A DNA stretch of 64,000 nucleotides from Prosopocoilus inquinatus (taxonomy: Eukaryota > Arthropoda > Insecta > Coleoptera > Lucanidae): contig CM069872.1 in assembly GCA_036172665.1 (NCBI GenBank), positions 22,795,001-22,859,000 of the forward strand, given 5' to 3'. The notes under the pieces are model-generated. The model made no database searches, had not been told where the DNA came from, and saw only the letters and a program-made list of their open reading frames with translations. Shown one piece after another: positions 33,460 through 45,126 of the stretch. The translations under genes were made by a program, and so were the position numbers. The stretch's first letter is position 1; the number at the start of each line of letters is the position of its first letter.

Positions 33460-34320
33460 GTTTAACAGTCCATTCTCTTACATTGAGATTTCGGACGTAA
33501 TGAAGTCTTTATTTGATTTCTATAACTGCAGCACACCGATCTCACCAATTTTCTAAGATGATGAAACGGTCATCATGGGCGTTAGTTTTGCGTTGGGAAC
33601 CAGTTGCAGATCATCTACTGTTACTTTCAGTTTTCAAAAAGCATGTAAAAATATGATGGACTGGTTTGTTGGATACTCCATATTGGCTGGCAGATCGCTT
33701 TATTTTCACTGAATTTAATTCTATCCAATAAAGTCCGGTTGACGCCGTTCTGTCTGTGTTTTTTTGCGCGGATTTCAACATGTTTTTACGATCCGTCTCG
33801 CTCAAACCCAGGCCCCTTCCACAACCTGCGACCTATCAATTCATTCGGTCTCAATCATGTCACGTTTTCGACTGATTGGTGGTTTATTCTTGGTCTCTGT
33901 CTTTTCGGTTGTGTTTTTCCCATTCCTGCTCTGCGGCCAAATACGGCAACATGTTGATTCTTGTTTGAAACTTCCAGTGAACCACACGTTTTGTTGCTGG
34001 TGTTCTATCGTTGTGTGTGATTTATTCCACCGGAGTGAGATAAAATTCCACGGCCGCTTGGCTGGTTATAACGATTTATTTCGTCGTCAAAGCCGCGTGT
34101 TTTACGCGCTTCTACGCGGCCTGGTCGGTATTATCCAGGTAAGATTCTGTCGTCGGTTAATTTGACTTGCTTTCTACGTGTTTGGTTTTATTTTTCCCTT
34201 TTAGGCTCCTACTGCCGGTGTACTTTTATCGCCGATTATTCTACTTTTGGGTTGTTTTCTTCCCCATTGCTTAGTTGTCCTTGGTTTTAATTGTCAATGA
34301 ATTGAACTGAAATTTTACCA
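33460..34320. other. No recognisable feature
   Basis: Short open frames on the plus strand (for example 33764-34165) have no family match and odd composition. I do not call them genes. Confidence 0.4.
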
Positions 34321-34323
34321 TCT

Positions 34324-34943
34324 GCATCATATATAAGGTAGGTGAGTTTTCAGTTGCTTGTACATTCAGCAATGACAATATTTCATTGCCTGTTTCTGTT
34401 AGGATGTTGTCTAAAATTTCTTTCATTGTCTCTTTCTGTTAGGACGTAGTCTGAAATAAGTGGATCTTCACGAGTTCCTTGCATATGGACTTTTTAATGT
34501 GCTCATTTTTTGTTTCATCACCTTCTTGCAGTTTAAAAGCTAGTATTTCATTCTATTCCACTAGTTCATTGCTCTAGTGACGCAATACGGCTGTACTAGT
34601 GCCCATCAACCAATTTATATTCGAATGTTCAATGCATCATATATAAGGTAGGTGAGTTTTCAGTTGCTTGTACATTCAGCAATGACAATATTTCATTGCC
34701 TGTTTCTGTTAGGATGTTGTCTAAAATTTCTTTCATTGTCTCTTTCTGTTAGGACGTAGTCTGAAATAAATGGATCTTCACGAGTTCCTTGCATATGGAC
34801 TTTTTAATGTGCTCATTTTTTGTTTCATCACCTTCTTGCAGTTTAAAAGCTAGTATTTCATTCTATTCCACTAGTTCATTGCTCTAGTGACGCAATACGG
34901 CTGTACTAGTGCCCATCAACCAATTTATATTCGAATGTTCAAT
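34324..34943 (+). repeat. Near-perfect tandem duplication, 2 x 310 bp
   Basis: GCATCATATATAAGGTAGGT starts at 34324 and again at 34634. Nearly every base of the 310-bp units is the same; the one difference I noticed is AAGTGG against AAATGG. Each unit also contains a partial internal repeat of TTTCTGTTAGGAYGT. The near-identity means the duplication is recent, or an assembly artefact. Confidence 0.92.
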
Positions 34944-35369
34944 GCATTTTATCTCAAAAACTATGGATATTAGACCTCCTATGCATATAGACTTTTTTGT
35001 TTTCTTTTTCTGTGTACGACCGGCGGGTGATGGTTCGGACTCTTATTCTGAGTCACCCAGTATAATTAATATTTTTTCTTTGAAAAAAAAATGAAGTTAT
35101 TCTGAAACTGAAGTGTCTAATTCTTAACACTTACTTTTTTTTACTTAAAAGTGCTACTTCAAGGATATTTAGAAAACGGTCTCTTTGATTTTTTGCTATT
35201 CTTAAATGGTTTTATCATTATTTCCGGTTATTTCGCTTTCAGTTCTATTTTCTTCTTACTCTGCATTTAGTGGCTGTGTGACTCTCATTAAAGGAATCCT
35301 GTAAATTTGTGGGATTTGTTTTGTTTTCGCTAATCACGACATTCGTCAATATTTGCCGAGTCGACGTTG

Positions 35370-35870
35370 TATTTGCATTTTTGCAAGACCGAAAAGAATC
35401 AGCACCCATTCGTAATGTCCACCCGGAGTTGAAAAGGCCGTTTTCTCAACATCTTCTTCTGAGTCGACGTGCAAGTAAACACTGGCTAAGTCGAGAAGAA
35501 AGAAGCTCCATTCAGTTGGTTAAGTGTTTCTTGGATGTTAGCTGTTGGGTAGAAATCTCGTTTTGTGCCTGAATTAAGATCTCCATAATCTACACAGACT
35601 CGCATTTTCAAATCTCCTTGCACTGATGCTTTTTTCTCGGCCATTAAACAAGAAGCAGATCATGGAGTTGTTGAAGCATGAATGATTCCTTCGTCTAACA
35701 TTTCCTGTATTTGCTCTTTTAATGTGTTTCTCGGAGTCCAAGGTGTCCTATACGGAGCTTCAGCCACTGGTGGGCATTGTCGACTATGTTTGACTAATGT
35801 GTCACTTTCAGTCTGTTTTTTTTTGCTAAAAAATAAGTCCTTATAAGAACTTATTAAATTTAATAACTTT
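35370..35870 (-). pseudogene. Ty3/gypsy reverse transcriptase fragment
   Basis: The minus strand reads PPVAEAPYRTPWTPRN, LKEQIQEMLDEGIIHAST, LKMRVCVDYGDLNSGTKRD and FYPTANIQETLNQLNGASFF. These correspond to the fingers and early palm of a gypsy RT, ending around the first catalytic aspartate where a frame break occurs. Its sequence is clearly different from the element at 1130-14192. Confidence 0.85.
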
Positions 35871-36268
35871 GGCCCTCATTTAAGTGGTCGAAGTTCAAGA
35901 CCAAAGCACATTTGTGGACGTCGCGCGTTTTTTTATGGTAGACGGGAATTTTCAATAGATATTAATTTGAAATCAATTCACTAAATATGAAGTTATAAGA
36001 GTTTTTTATCACTCAGGGATTTTGGGGTTGGCGTTTTAATAAAAGAAAGTTAACACTTAAAACAAATTAAACAAACAAAACAGATGGTATTTTACCAAAG
36101 AGAACAAGAAAACATTTTATAACGAATCAGAGCGTATTGTCAGCTGCTCACATATTGCGCCAATCTCGACAAACATATTAATTGGTCGTGGGCATTACTT
36201 GAATTCTGGAGCATTGTTGCCAATTCTTAAGGCGGCCGTTACAATGTATAATTATTATAACATATTAT

Positions 36269-36433
36269 TACAGAACGGGACTTGGTAGATGTGATGGTGG
36301 AAGGGAGAAGTAAGAGCAAGCGGTCGCGCTTTCGCGTCCTGTGTTGATTTGAATCACAGTCCTATTACATTCAAATCAACGCAAGATCGCTCCTACTCCC
36401 TTCCACCGGTACATATACCAAGTCCCGCTCTCT
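36269..36433. mobile_element. 165-bp palindromic MITE with 9-bp flanking repeat
   Basis: AACGGGACTTGGTAGATGTG and, inverted, AGCGGGACTTGGTATATGTA begin arms of about 70 bp with TGGAAGGGAG and TTGATTTGAAT. ACATATTAT flanks it at 36260-36268 and 36434-36442. A 9-bp duplication would suit a Mutator-like element, but the flanks are AT-rich so chance is possible. Confidence 0.65.
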
Positions 36434-36739
36434 ACATATTATCAAGTAAGAATGTTTGTCACTAGATAATTTACGTAACTACGTACAAAAAAGTAAGATT
36501 TTGAGAATATATTAGGAAAATAAGGATCTAAATTTTATCTCCTGAATTACAAAACTTTATATATTATTCAAAATTTTATAAATAATGCCGATTGAAGGAC
36601 CCACCATTAGTGAATTTGCACTCTTCAATCCATATCACATTCTGGAGGAAATTGGCGCTCATTTTCAATTGGTTTATTATAAACCTACAAAACTCCATCC
36701 GTCACTCATTATCCACAGGCTGAAGAACTTGTGAAATAT

Positions 36740-38095
36740 GAATTATCCAAGGATGGTACTTATATTTTTATAGAATTCGATATGATAAATCATAAAATGC
36801 TTCTAACTATTTTGCACTATATGGGATTTGATAGTAATTGCGTGAAGTTTTTTAGAAATGCCTAAAGTTTTTTAGAAATTATTTAAGTTATGTATGCAGA
36901 TGATACACAACTCCTACACTTCTTTCCTTTAGATACTTTACATAATGCCGTTGATCAGATGAACTCCGATTTAAGAAAACTTTCTGATTTAGTATTAAAA
37001 CATGGCCTAAGACTTAATACCTCTAAATGTTCAGTTATGGTCTTCTGTAAGGATAAACATAGAGCGGCTGTTACCACACAAATCTCCTTGGATATTGGGG
37101 GTGTTCCTTTGCGTATAGTTGACTGTGTCAAGAACATAGGTTTATTTCTTGATACGAAGTTCCGATTCAAACATCGTCATTAACATCGTTGGTAAGACGT
37201 TTGGCGAAGTTAAAGTTTATTTGGTAGTAGGGATAGTTTAAGTGTACGTACGCGTAAATAGCTTTGTGAATCATTAGCCACGTTGTTTATGGACCATGTC
37301 TTGATAGCATAGACAAACGGCGTGTACAACGAATCCAAAGCGCTTGTCTTTGTCTCATATATGGTATAAAACGACGTAGCCATATTTCTCACACTTTCGA
37401 CTGGGCTAATTGGTTTAACATGGCTCAGAGGCGACACTTTCACGTGGTAGTTTCTTTTTTCTTAAAATAATATCTACTAAATGTCCACAATATTTGTATG
37501 ACAGAATCAGTGTTCGCACCGACGTGCACTATATCAACATCCGAAGTACAGGTCTGCGAACCCTTTCTCTCTATCATACAGCTTTGTTTCACCGGTCGTT
37601 TTCTTATTACATTGCTAAAGTATACAACGATATGCCTCAAAATTTGAAAAGCTTAACTTTGCATTACTTCAAGCAACGATTAAAAGTTGAATTAAGGTTA
37701 AGTCAGATTTCGCTACTTTTCAAAGCACTACTTTTAGACTGAAAAGTTGTGTAAAATAGGATTTTTTTTAATAAATCAGTTTACTCACATCACAATTAAC
37801 TCTTTTTCAAGCCATTGTCTCTCTAGGCTTCACATACACTACGAGGAAACTATATCCCCGCTTCTCCTAATCCATTCAACTCATTTTGGACAAATTTCGA
37901 ATTAACCACTTATTCACCGAGACGACAGATATCTTTGTTGCTAACACCGCACCCTTCTTTAGTTCATCATTTTTTTGAGACTTGGACGCTGACCCAGGTT
38001 CTAATGACCAAGAATTTCATGTTTAAACCTACAAACAGTTTTATATGGTGTGTTGTTATGGTCAATAAAAATTATTATTATTATTACTTGATGTG
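36740..38095 (+). pseudogene. LINE remnant with (ATT)n tail, copy C
   Basis: Plus-strand pieces give FDMINHKMLLTILHYMGFD, then after a deletion YADDTQLLHFFPL with catalytic aspartates, GPCLDSIDKRRVQRIQSACL and HTALFHRSFSYYIAKVYNDM. The fragment ends in an (ATT)n tract at about 38068-38090. Order and motifs match the C-terminal two thirds of a Jockey/CR1-like LINE. Confidence 0.78.
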
Positions 38096-38784
38096 GTATG
38101 TTAAAATGTTAAAATCCACTGCAATTTGCCTAGTTGAGCTCTAAGATTTTTACGGCTTGTAGAATTTCTTCAGTTTTGCCCGTTGTCCGGTAAAGAGACG
38201 ATCGACACTATGACCTTTAGTTCTTTGCCTAAATACTTGCTCGGTAAAGCCTTGGTTTCCTAGGAGAACGGCACCGTAATATAACGGCCGTAATATGATA
38301 GTAAATGACGTCATGTGGCGTTAAAAAATGACATACCTTGACGTTAAATAAGCAAGAAAAAGCGACAATGGCCCATATTCTCATCTCATGATTAATACCG
38401 TCTCTAACTAGAGCCCAGATTAAAATAAAAGTAAACCATATAGCTTTATGTCAATTTCATAAGCAAGAGAGTGAGAGAGAATTTAATCACGACGTTGCTA
38501 AATTAAAGATGAGGTAAGAATACTGGACAATGTGCATTTATTTTGTATATTTCGAAGATTTAAAAACTTGAATCCTCGATCAGTGGTTTACTGGTTTCTT
38601 TAACGTTTTCGGGCTCGGCCGTGTTCGTCATCAGAAGCAGAGAGGGTGAGGTCAGGACGTCTCTACCGAGGATGAGGATGTATATTTCATAATGTTCTAT
38701 TTTGATCTGACGTTACTAATTATTTAAATATTTAGAAAAAAACTTACTATTTTTATATGAGATGGCACTTTCAATTTTCTAGAA
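38096..38784. other. No recognisable feature
   Basis: No convincing coding or repeat match. Confidence 0.4.
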
Positions 38785-38928
38785 AACCGATTTCATAATC
38801 GAACTAAAGGAGTCTTTAAAATAAAAGCCACATCCCTATGTCAAAATAACGATGTTTTCCCATTTCTTTTGACATCTGACTGTGACTTTAATTTTAAAGT
38901 CTCCTTTAGTTTGATTATGAAATTATAT
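38785..38928. mobile_element. Short palindromic MITE
   Basis: TTTCATAATCGAACTAAAGG and its approximate inverse (CCTTTAGTTTGATTATGAAA) are the ends of a block of about 140 bp whose arms pair for about 50 bp. The target duplication is unclear. Confidence 0.65.
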
Positions 38929-39648
38929 TACAGCGCCGTTATCCCAGGAAACCGAGGCTTGAATCGGATGACTTACACGCAAAGCTTCATCGGCGAAGAA
39001 AGGGCCGGCAATAAACGTAGTCGATCGGGACAAAAGAATAACGACGATGAGAGCTTGAGGGGACGATAAGCTGAGAGCGATAGAAGAGTTGTTTTCAAAA
39101 CCGGCGAAACCTATTCGAGTTATGTCCACACATTAGCCAAACGAAACCTAGCACAACCGCTTTCTTCCACAGTCTGCCCAAGCAATGCTCTAGGAGGCTG
39201 TAATGGACAATGCGTACGCGAAAATAAAGACTACGTGCGATAACCGACCAATCGTAAATTAAGAATATATTTTCGAGAAGAATACGCATGCCTGCGAGTT
39301 AGAAACGTGCGATCCTTAGAGTAAAAAAGTAGTAGATAGTGTCGGCTTCACAGAATAGAGGATGTGAACTATCATAATATAATAATAATAATAATATAAT
39401 TTATTCTGTCTACCAGTGGTACTGAATATTGCATTGTTGCATTACTTTGAACTTATGAACACGAGCGCGATTAATAGTTACTGCAGCAATCTTCTTATTT
39501 GTTAGTGTCGGTGATGTATTTTCATTTATATCATTTATCTGCACAAGAGTCCACTGATTCTTTAAGTTTTTTGTTTTGATAAAAACCATTTGTTGTCTAA
39601 AAACCAAACAGGAAATCAAATAACAAACAACTTAAATTTCTTTTGCAG

Positions 39649-40455
39649 AAAGAAGAGAAGATAAGAATTTTTTCGACATTGATAGCGCCCCAAGATTGTT
39701 GCTACCTATCATGGTCGGACAAATATGCACCATGCTAGTAGAAGAAACGTTTCGAGCACAGACCGTGCAGAAGTTGTTACAATCCAATGAGACTTTCGAC
39801 TTGATTATAATGGAGCAGTTTCTCAACGATGCGCATCAAGGTTTTGCGTACCATTTTAAAGCACCTTCGATCGCTTTTAGCACCATCGGTTCATCCCTTT
39901 GGACCAATCGACTGGTCGGGAATCCAGCACCTCCGTCGTACGTTGCCGCTTTGTTTTTGAGTCACTCTAGCAATATGAATTTCCTTCAACGCACTGTGAA
40001 CACGTTTGCCATCATATTAGAGGAAATCTACGCGCATTTATGGTATTTTCCCAAACAAAACGAGATTCTGAGCAAGTACATACCAGGCGCGCCACATATT
40101 TATGATTTGATTTATAATACGTCGTTGGTTCTCGTGAACTCACATGTGAGTTATAGACCTGCGGTGCCTCATGTACCAAACATGATCGAGATCGGAGGAT
40201 TTCACGTTCAGAAACCCCATAAGCTGCCCGATGAGTTGCAAAGATTCTTAGACGAGGCCGACGAAGGAGTGGTTTATTTCAGCATGGGATCAAATTTGAA
40301 GAGCAAAGAAATGCATCCTGATAAATTGGCGATCATTCTGAAAGTGTTTGGCAAATTGAAAATGAAGGTGTTGTGGAAATGGGAAGATCAGGATCTGCCT
40401 GGTCTACCGGCAAACGTGAAGGTTGCAAAGTGGTTACCGCAGCAGGATGTCTTAG
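39649..40455 (+). CDS. UDP-glycosyltransferase, internal exon
   Basis: An acceptor (TTTTGCAG at 39641-39648) opens a frame that runs to a donor at 40456 (TTAG|GTAAGG). It encodes about 269 residues of an insect UGT: the second half of the acceptor-binding N-terminal domain (FFDIDSAPRLLLPI, APSIAFSTIGSS, YIPGAPH, IEIGGFHV) and the start of the UDP-sugar-binding domain (EGVVYFSMGSNLKS, VLWKWED, VAKWLPQQDVLG). UGTs attach sugars to small lipophilic molecules in the ER lumen, for detoxification, cuticle or pigment work. The exon with the signal peptide and catalytic His was not found in the window. No lesion is seen. Confidence 0.93.
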
Positions 40456-40503
40456 GTAAGGAGGTTTCATTGGTCTTGTGACATTTTGACAAGTAGGTTT
40501 CAG

Positions 40504-40723
40504 CTCATCCCAACTTGAGGATTTTAATAACGCATGGAGGTCTTTTGAGCATCATCGAAGCCATTCATTACGGAATTCCGCTGATAGGTATACCGATTTT
40601 TGGAGATCAGAGAATGAACATGGCGGACGCCCAGGAGCATGGTTATGGTATAACAGTTTTCTACAAAGACCTGAATGAAGATACTCTTGGAACCGCCATA
40701 AATGAGTTGGTAGAAAATCCAAA
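40504..40723 (+). CDS. UDP-glycosyltransferase, signature-motif exon (220 nt)
   Basis: The exon follows a 48-nt intron (40456-40503, ending TTTCAG) and ends at a GTATGT donor. With the last base of the previous exon it reads AHPNLRILITHGGLLSIIEA, then IPLIGIPIFGDQRMN and EHGYGITV, completing the UGT signature with its HGG and DQ residues that hold UDP. A 220-nt exon at this place is typical of UGT genes. It ends in phase 2 and joins the exon at 63245 to restore a Lys codon. Confidence 0.93.
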
Positions 40724-42629
40724 GTATGTATTCGTTTATCTATTATAAGATAAAATCTTGGTGACAATTTAAATCTGATGAAAATAGGACTATCTTTTTG
40801 TACTCTCCTCTAAAAATCAATTGTATATGAATCTAATTTATTTAAAATGTTGATAGTTAACTCAGATGACAAGATTTTTTGTGTAATATAATTAAAAAAA
40901 AGTATAGGACCTAAAATTGAGCCCCAATATTGATACAATGGTACTGTTTGAAAAACCCCTTTTTAGAAGTCACCTGTTTATTAAGTTCTATTTTGCGCCT
41001 CTATTTTTATTACGTTAAAAATAATTTTTTGTAATCGTCTCCATCGAAAATTAATTGGATTTTTATAACGCAAATGACCTCATGCCTCGCTTTAGTTACC
41101 TCGCTTCTTTAACCGTTTCTTAGAATACACCGGCCATAAAAGATGGTATAAGTCTCGCTGTTTCGGTATTTGTTTTAGTACTTTAAATAAACAATATCGC
41201 CCGGAGTTTTTATTTTTAGATATGATTGCGTCAAGCGTTATAGTGAATTTTCCGAACTTTGCATGAGAACAGATTGAATGTTTATTTTAAGACATCTAGG
41301 CGGTCATAAATTTCCGGCAGTGTCTGTTTTTGCTGCGTGAGGTCTTGAGAATTACAACTTTTTGTACGTGAATTATTTCAACGGAAAGGTTAAATTGCGT
41401 TCACCTTAATATTTCATGCCATTGGTATGTCTTCCTTACGTCAGCTGCTATTTCGTTGGCTCTTAATGCTGTCACGATGTTTTCGTTTCCTTACTTCGAT
41501 AGGGATACAGCCAATTTTGGCTTTATTAATTTGTAACCCGCTTGGATCAAGTCAGTCCTCTTGTTGTTGGTTGCTGGTTGTTGTTTGAGGGGGACTTGCC
41601 CTAATTTTACGGTGTGTTCGTTTAAGAGACCGCGCACAATTTTGGGTTCTTGTAAAATAATCTTGGTTTCCTTAGTATACCACTTGTTGTCGGTTTTGAT
41701 GTGGCACTGGCGGACTAAAACTCATCCAAGTTGTTGATTAAAATGGCCGCTGACAAATACTTAATCATTTTTAATATAATTACTATCTAGTATATCTTTT
41801 AAAATGTCAATAAATATTAACTGGTCACGAACAGGCGGTTTATACCTACGGACAAACAAGTAAAAATGTTTTATCTAAAACAAAAACAGTAAACCTGTTG
41901 GAATTTGAGCCTTATTGAAATAGCCTGTCTGAATTTGGAACCTTCTGCACTTGATCCTCCCCGTTTCTCTCTCCCTCTCTTGACCAGGGGATGAGCAGGG
42001 TCATAAAATTCATTCACGAGAGTAGGTAATCTGTTAAGCATAGAATAAGAATTCCAGGTAAGGAGAACTGCTTAATTTGTAATGTATTATGACAGTTGTT
42101 ATTAATAAAATTAATTCAGATATAGTTATATTTTGTGAAGTCGTGTTTAGTTTCTTAATTGTTTTTAGTTTAATGTTAATAAAAATAATAATAATACCTA
42201 CCCGGTTTTGTTATATTCAGTATTTTTTATAATTCAATTTAGATTTTCATATTTAAATTGTTAACAAAATTGATAGGTATTAAATCGAAATGTTTTAAAC
42301 TGCCATAAGTTCGGAAAGAGTTTAAATTTAAATTTAAGTTTGAACGTGTTATTGTTGTTGAATAATAAATAAACGAAGTGATCAGAAAAAGAAAATACTT
42401 CTTATGTTTCATATGTTGCAATTTAAAATTGCCAATGCTAATTTAGATCAAACTATTATTCAGTCAAACAAAACGAGAAAGAGTAACAAAGTTGTTTTTA
42501 TGACACATTAATTTTTAATTAGACTTATGGCCGTTTTCATAATCAGACATTAAGGAAGCGTTAAGTCAATTTAAGAATAGGGAAACAAATGTATTTTTTT
42601 TTTAGGTTAAAATAACTTTAAATTTAAAG

Positions 42630-42966
42630 AACATATAAAATAGCGACATCTTACTATCAGATGACGCTTTTTGACCTAACATTGCAGTAGGATAGACAAA
42701 TTGAAGCGGGATTTGCTCCTAATGAGTCCCCCATGCAAGGCGGCCATGCTTGCTGTCAAAGCATAATGAAAGATTTTAGAAAAATTTTGTGCAAATCGTT
42801 TTTGATTGCAGTGAGAACCTCGAGCAGCCTCTGGACAGCTGTTTCCCACTGCAGTGGGAATGTCGAGCTACGTCTCTGCTGAAGAAGCCCCAAGCAGGGC
42901 TGAAACAGCTGTCCAGAGGCTGCTCGAGGTTCTCACTGCAATCAAAAACGATTTGCACAAAAATTT
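42630..42966 (+). mobile_element. Hammerhead repeat (retrozyme-like), locus 6, with the best ribozyme
   Basis: A 337-bp insert flanked by TTTAAATTTAAAG (42617-42629 and 42967-42979). It begins with ATAAAATAGCGACATCTTAC and ends CGATTTGCACAAAAATTTT. The first about 210 bp are antisense and carry half a hammerhead; at about 42847 the sequence turns to sense and carries a complete one. The turn point is CCACTGCAGTGG, a palindrome. Confidence 0.93.
42863..42927 (+). ncRNA. Type I hammerhead ribozyme, intact core
   Basis: All parts are in order. Helix I outer pair TCGAG/CTCGA, an internal loop (CTACGT/GCTG), and helix I inner pair CTCTG/CAGAG. Then CTGAAGA (42879-42885), helix II AGCCC/GGGCT with loop CAAGCA, GAAA (42902-42905), a short CAGCTG helix III and the cleavage triplet GTC. 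The cut is predicted between 42913 and 42914. The helix I loops could give the tertiary contact of natural hammerheads. Helix III is very short and palindromic, so a dimer may be the active form. Confidence 0.88.
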
Positions 42967-42979
42967 TTTAAATTTAAAG

Positions 42980-45123
42980 TCCTATTATGAAATCGGACCT
43001 TACTGTTATATTAATTAATTCATGAACACGTATGATAAAGAATATTCTTAAAAGTGATGCAAATTTCTGTTCATGAAACGGGGAATTTAAATACAAATTG
43101 AGGAATTTAAGCATCTAATAAGAAAATGAAAATTAATACTAAGTAGGTTATTGTCCCTAATATTTAATCCTGTTTAATTATCTTGCCCAGGAAGTATTTT
43201 ATACCTCTACCTCCTATTACATTTGAAAATGTTGGTATTCTGGAAAATTTCCGGTAATATCTGTATTATCCCAATTTAGTGTGTAGATACACAGAGAAAA
43301 ATCAATAGTAAAAAACAACACAAATTGTAGTTAGGGGGGTGGCGCGCTTTTCCGTAACATCTTTAGTAATTTCTCACGCCGTCTCCAATGAGTGAGTATC
43401 GTTACCCATTTCCGATCTACATCTTAGTCTTTGAGAAGACTACCGACCTGGCTTCTGTTACGTGGTAGGTTACGAATTGGCGCAAGTCGTCTCTTTCCCT
43501 GGTTTGTGTCAAAATGCGCTAGAGGCGCTTCCTCTTTCCGACAAACGTGGGGCGAGTGTCGTTGCGAATTTTCTGGTTAAGCGTTGACGTCGAAACATAT
43601 TTTTTAAGATATCAAAGAAAGACCTACTGTGGCTTGCAAAAAAAAAAACGCGTACACCTGTTTTTCGTTGTATTAAGTTGGTCTTGAAATTTCATTTGTC
43701 AGTGTAAAACAATTCAAATTCATACTGACAGAAAACGAGTAACTTAGAAGACGAATAGTGATTCACAGCAGTAGCGAATGATTATAGCTTAAATAAAAAT
43801 ACTATAATGCACAAATAATATGTGGGAAGAGGAAACATTTGCAGATGGAAAAGATGGTTGGAGATAGATGTCCAAAAATGTCAATTTACGATTCGGATAA
43901 TGCCCTTCTGAAATAAGAAAAAATCCATTATAAACCGCAAGGGATTCCATGTTTTAATAAATTTTCCTATATTCTTGTCACCAACACGTCGAAAATTACA
44001 AATTGAGCTTTGAAGAGTCTTGACAAGTGTTAAAAAAATTATATGAATAGGACAGCAATCGACAATTGTATTTCGATTAAATTACATTGCATTTACGGGC
44101 CGTTAAATATTTGGAATGTCGTGAAACATCACGACAGTAGCTTTTCAATAAACATATTGAAAAGCTACTGTCTGACTCATATCAGGTAAAATAGTAATAA
44201 TTTCAACGGCCGTTCCTAACCTGTATGTTTCGAAACATGACAAAATTCTCAAAATACCCATTTACTAAGCAAAAAAATAGGTGAAAACTCGACTACTTGA
44301 TTTTGAAGGTGTACGCGATTTTATTGCAAACAAGTGTACATATCTTTCAAGCAACAAATATACATGAAAAATTTTCTGAATTTGATACTTGAGTTTCTGA
44401 CCGATATACAAAGCGTTACTTTCGGTCGTTTCATTTTCACTTAAATGTAACAGTGGACCGTAGAACTAGTCCTCCAGTACATATATATACATACGTTTCC
44501 GTGATTGGAAAACAGTTTACCCACAGAGTTTTTGTTACAGTTACAGTTCGAAGTTTAGGTTGTCGCGAGTGACCCTGTATATGTATATCAACGTTTCTTT
44601 TCTATTATAATGCAATAAGCTATAATATTTGTACGGCGACATATTTGGAAGAAAAGAAGTTGTCTGACTTTATTTTATTCTTTTGCCTTCCTTTCCTTTC
44701 TAATAATAAGCTTTTACGTCGCAATTTTCCACGATTGTAGTCCAATCCATTTAAAAAATGCGATGTCTTATAAATGAAACAAATCTCTCTTGAAGGTTGA
44801 CCAACCGCTCAACGCGCGGTTTGAGCATTTCATCCCAATAGTTTCCTGTAAGTCATAACATCTTTATTGACTTTGAAGTTCGATGACACTTGAAAGCGAA
44901 TTCAATTGTCCAATTGCAGCGCGGAGTAACGTCCAGTGATTTGCGAATCGCTTAGTTAATTCGAACTGACCATCGTTGTCCATTTTTGTAATGAATTGAC
45001 CGATTTTCTTTTACAAGAGAGATAATTTCATTGACATTATTTTGATTGGGATTCTCTACTACTAATTCATTGCAATGATTTATAACATATAACCGAGTGC
45101 ATCGCGGCGAGCTATAGCCAACG
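42980..45123. other. No recognisable gene
   Basis: Intron sequence. Apart from the hairpin at 44133-44172 I see nothing to annotate. Confidence 0.4.
44133..44172. repeat. Perfect 18-bp inverted repeat, 4-nt loop
   Basis: GACAGTAGCTTTTCAATA, loop AACA, then its exact inverse. It resembles an intrinsic hairpin or the tip of a larger decayed palindrome (ACGGGCCGTT and AACGGCCGT lie outside). Function unknown. Confidence 0.85.
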
Positions 45124-45126
45124 TTA

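Noticed and set aside
33764..34165. 133-codon plus-strand frame
   Set aside because: No motif, start context or family match; cysteine- and phenylalanine-rich composition looks like chance.
34324..34943. Third class of ribozyme repeat because of the 310-bp period
   Set aside because: No CTGANGA and GAAA pair with suitable helices was found in either strand, so the similar length is taken as coincidence.
42776..42971. Pairs of open frames with shared IVFDCSENLEQPLDS residues at several loci
   Set aside because: They translate the hammerhead repeat itself (GAAAACCTCGAGCAGCC). The recurrence is due to RNA structure and copy number, not a protein family.
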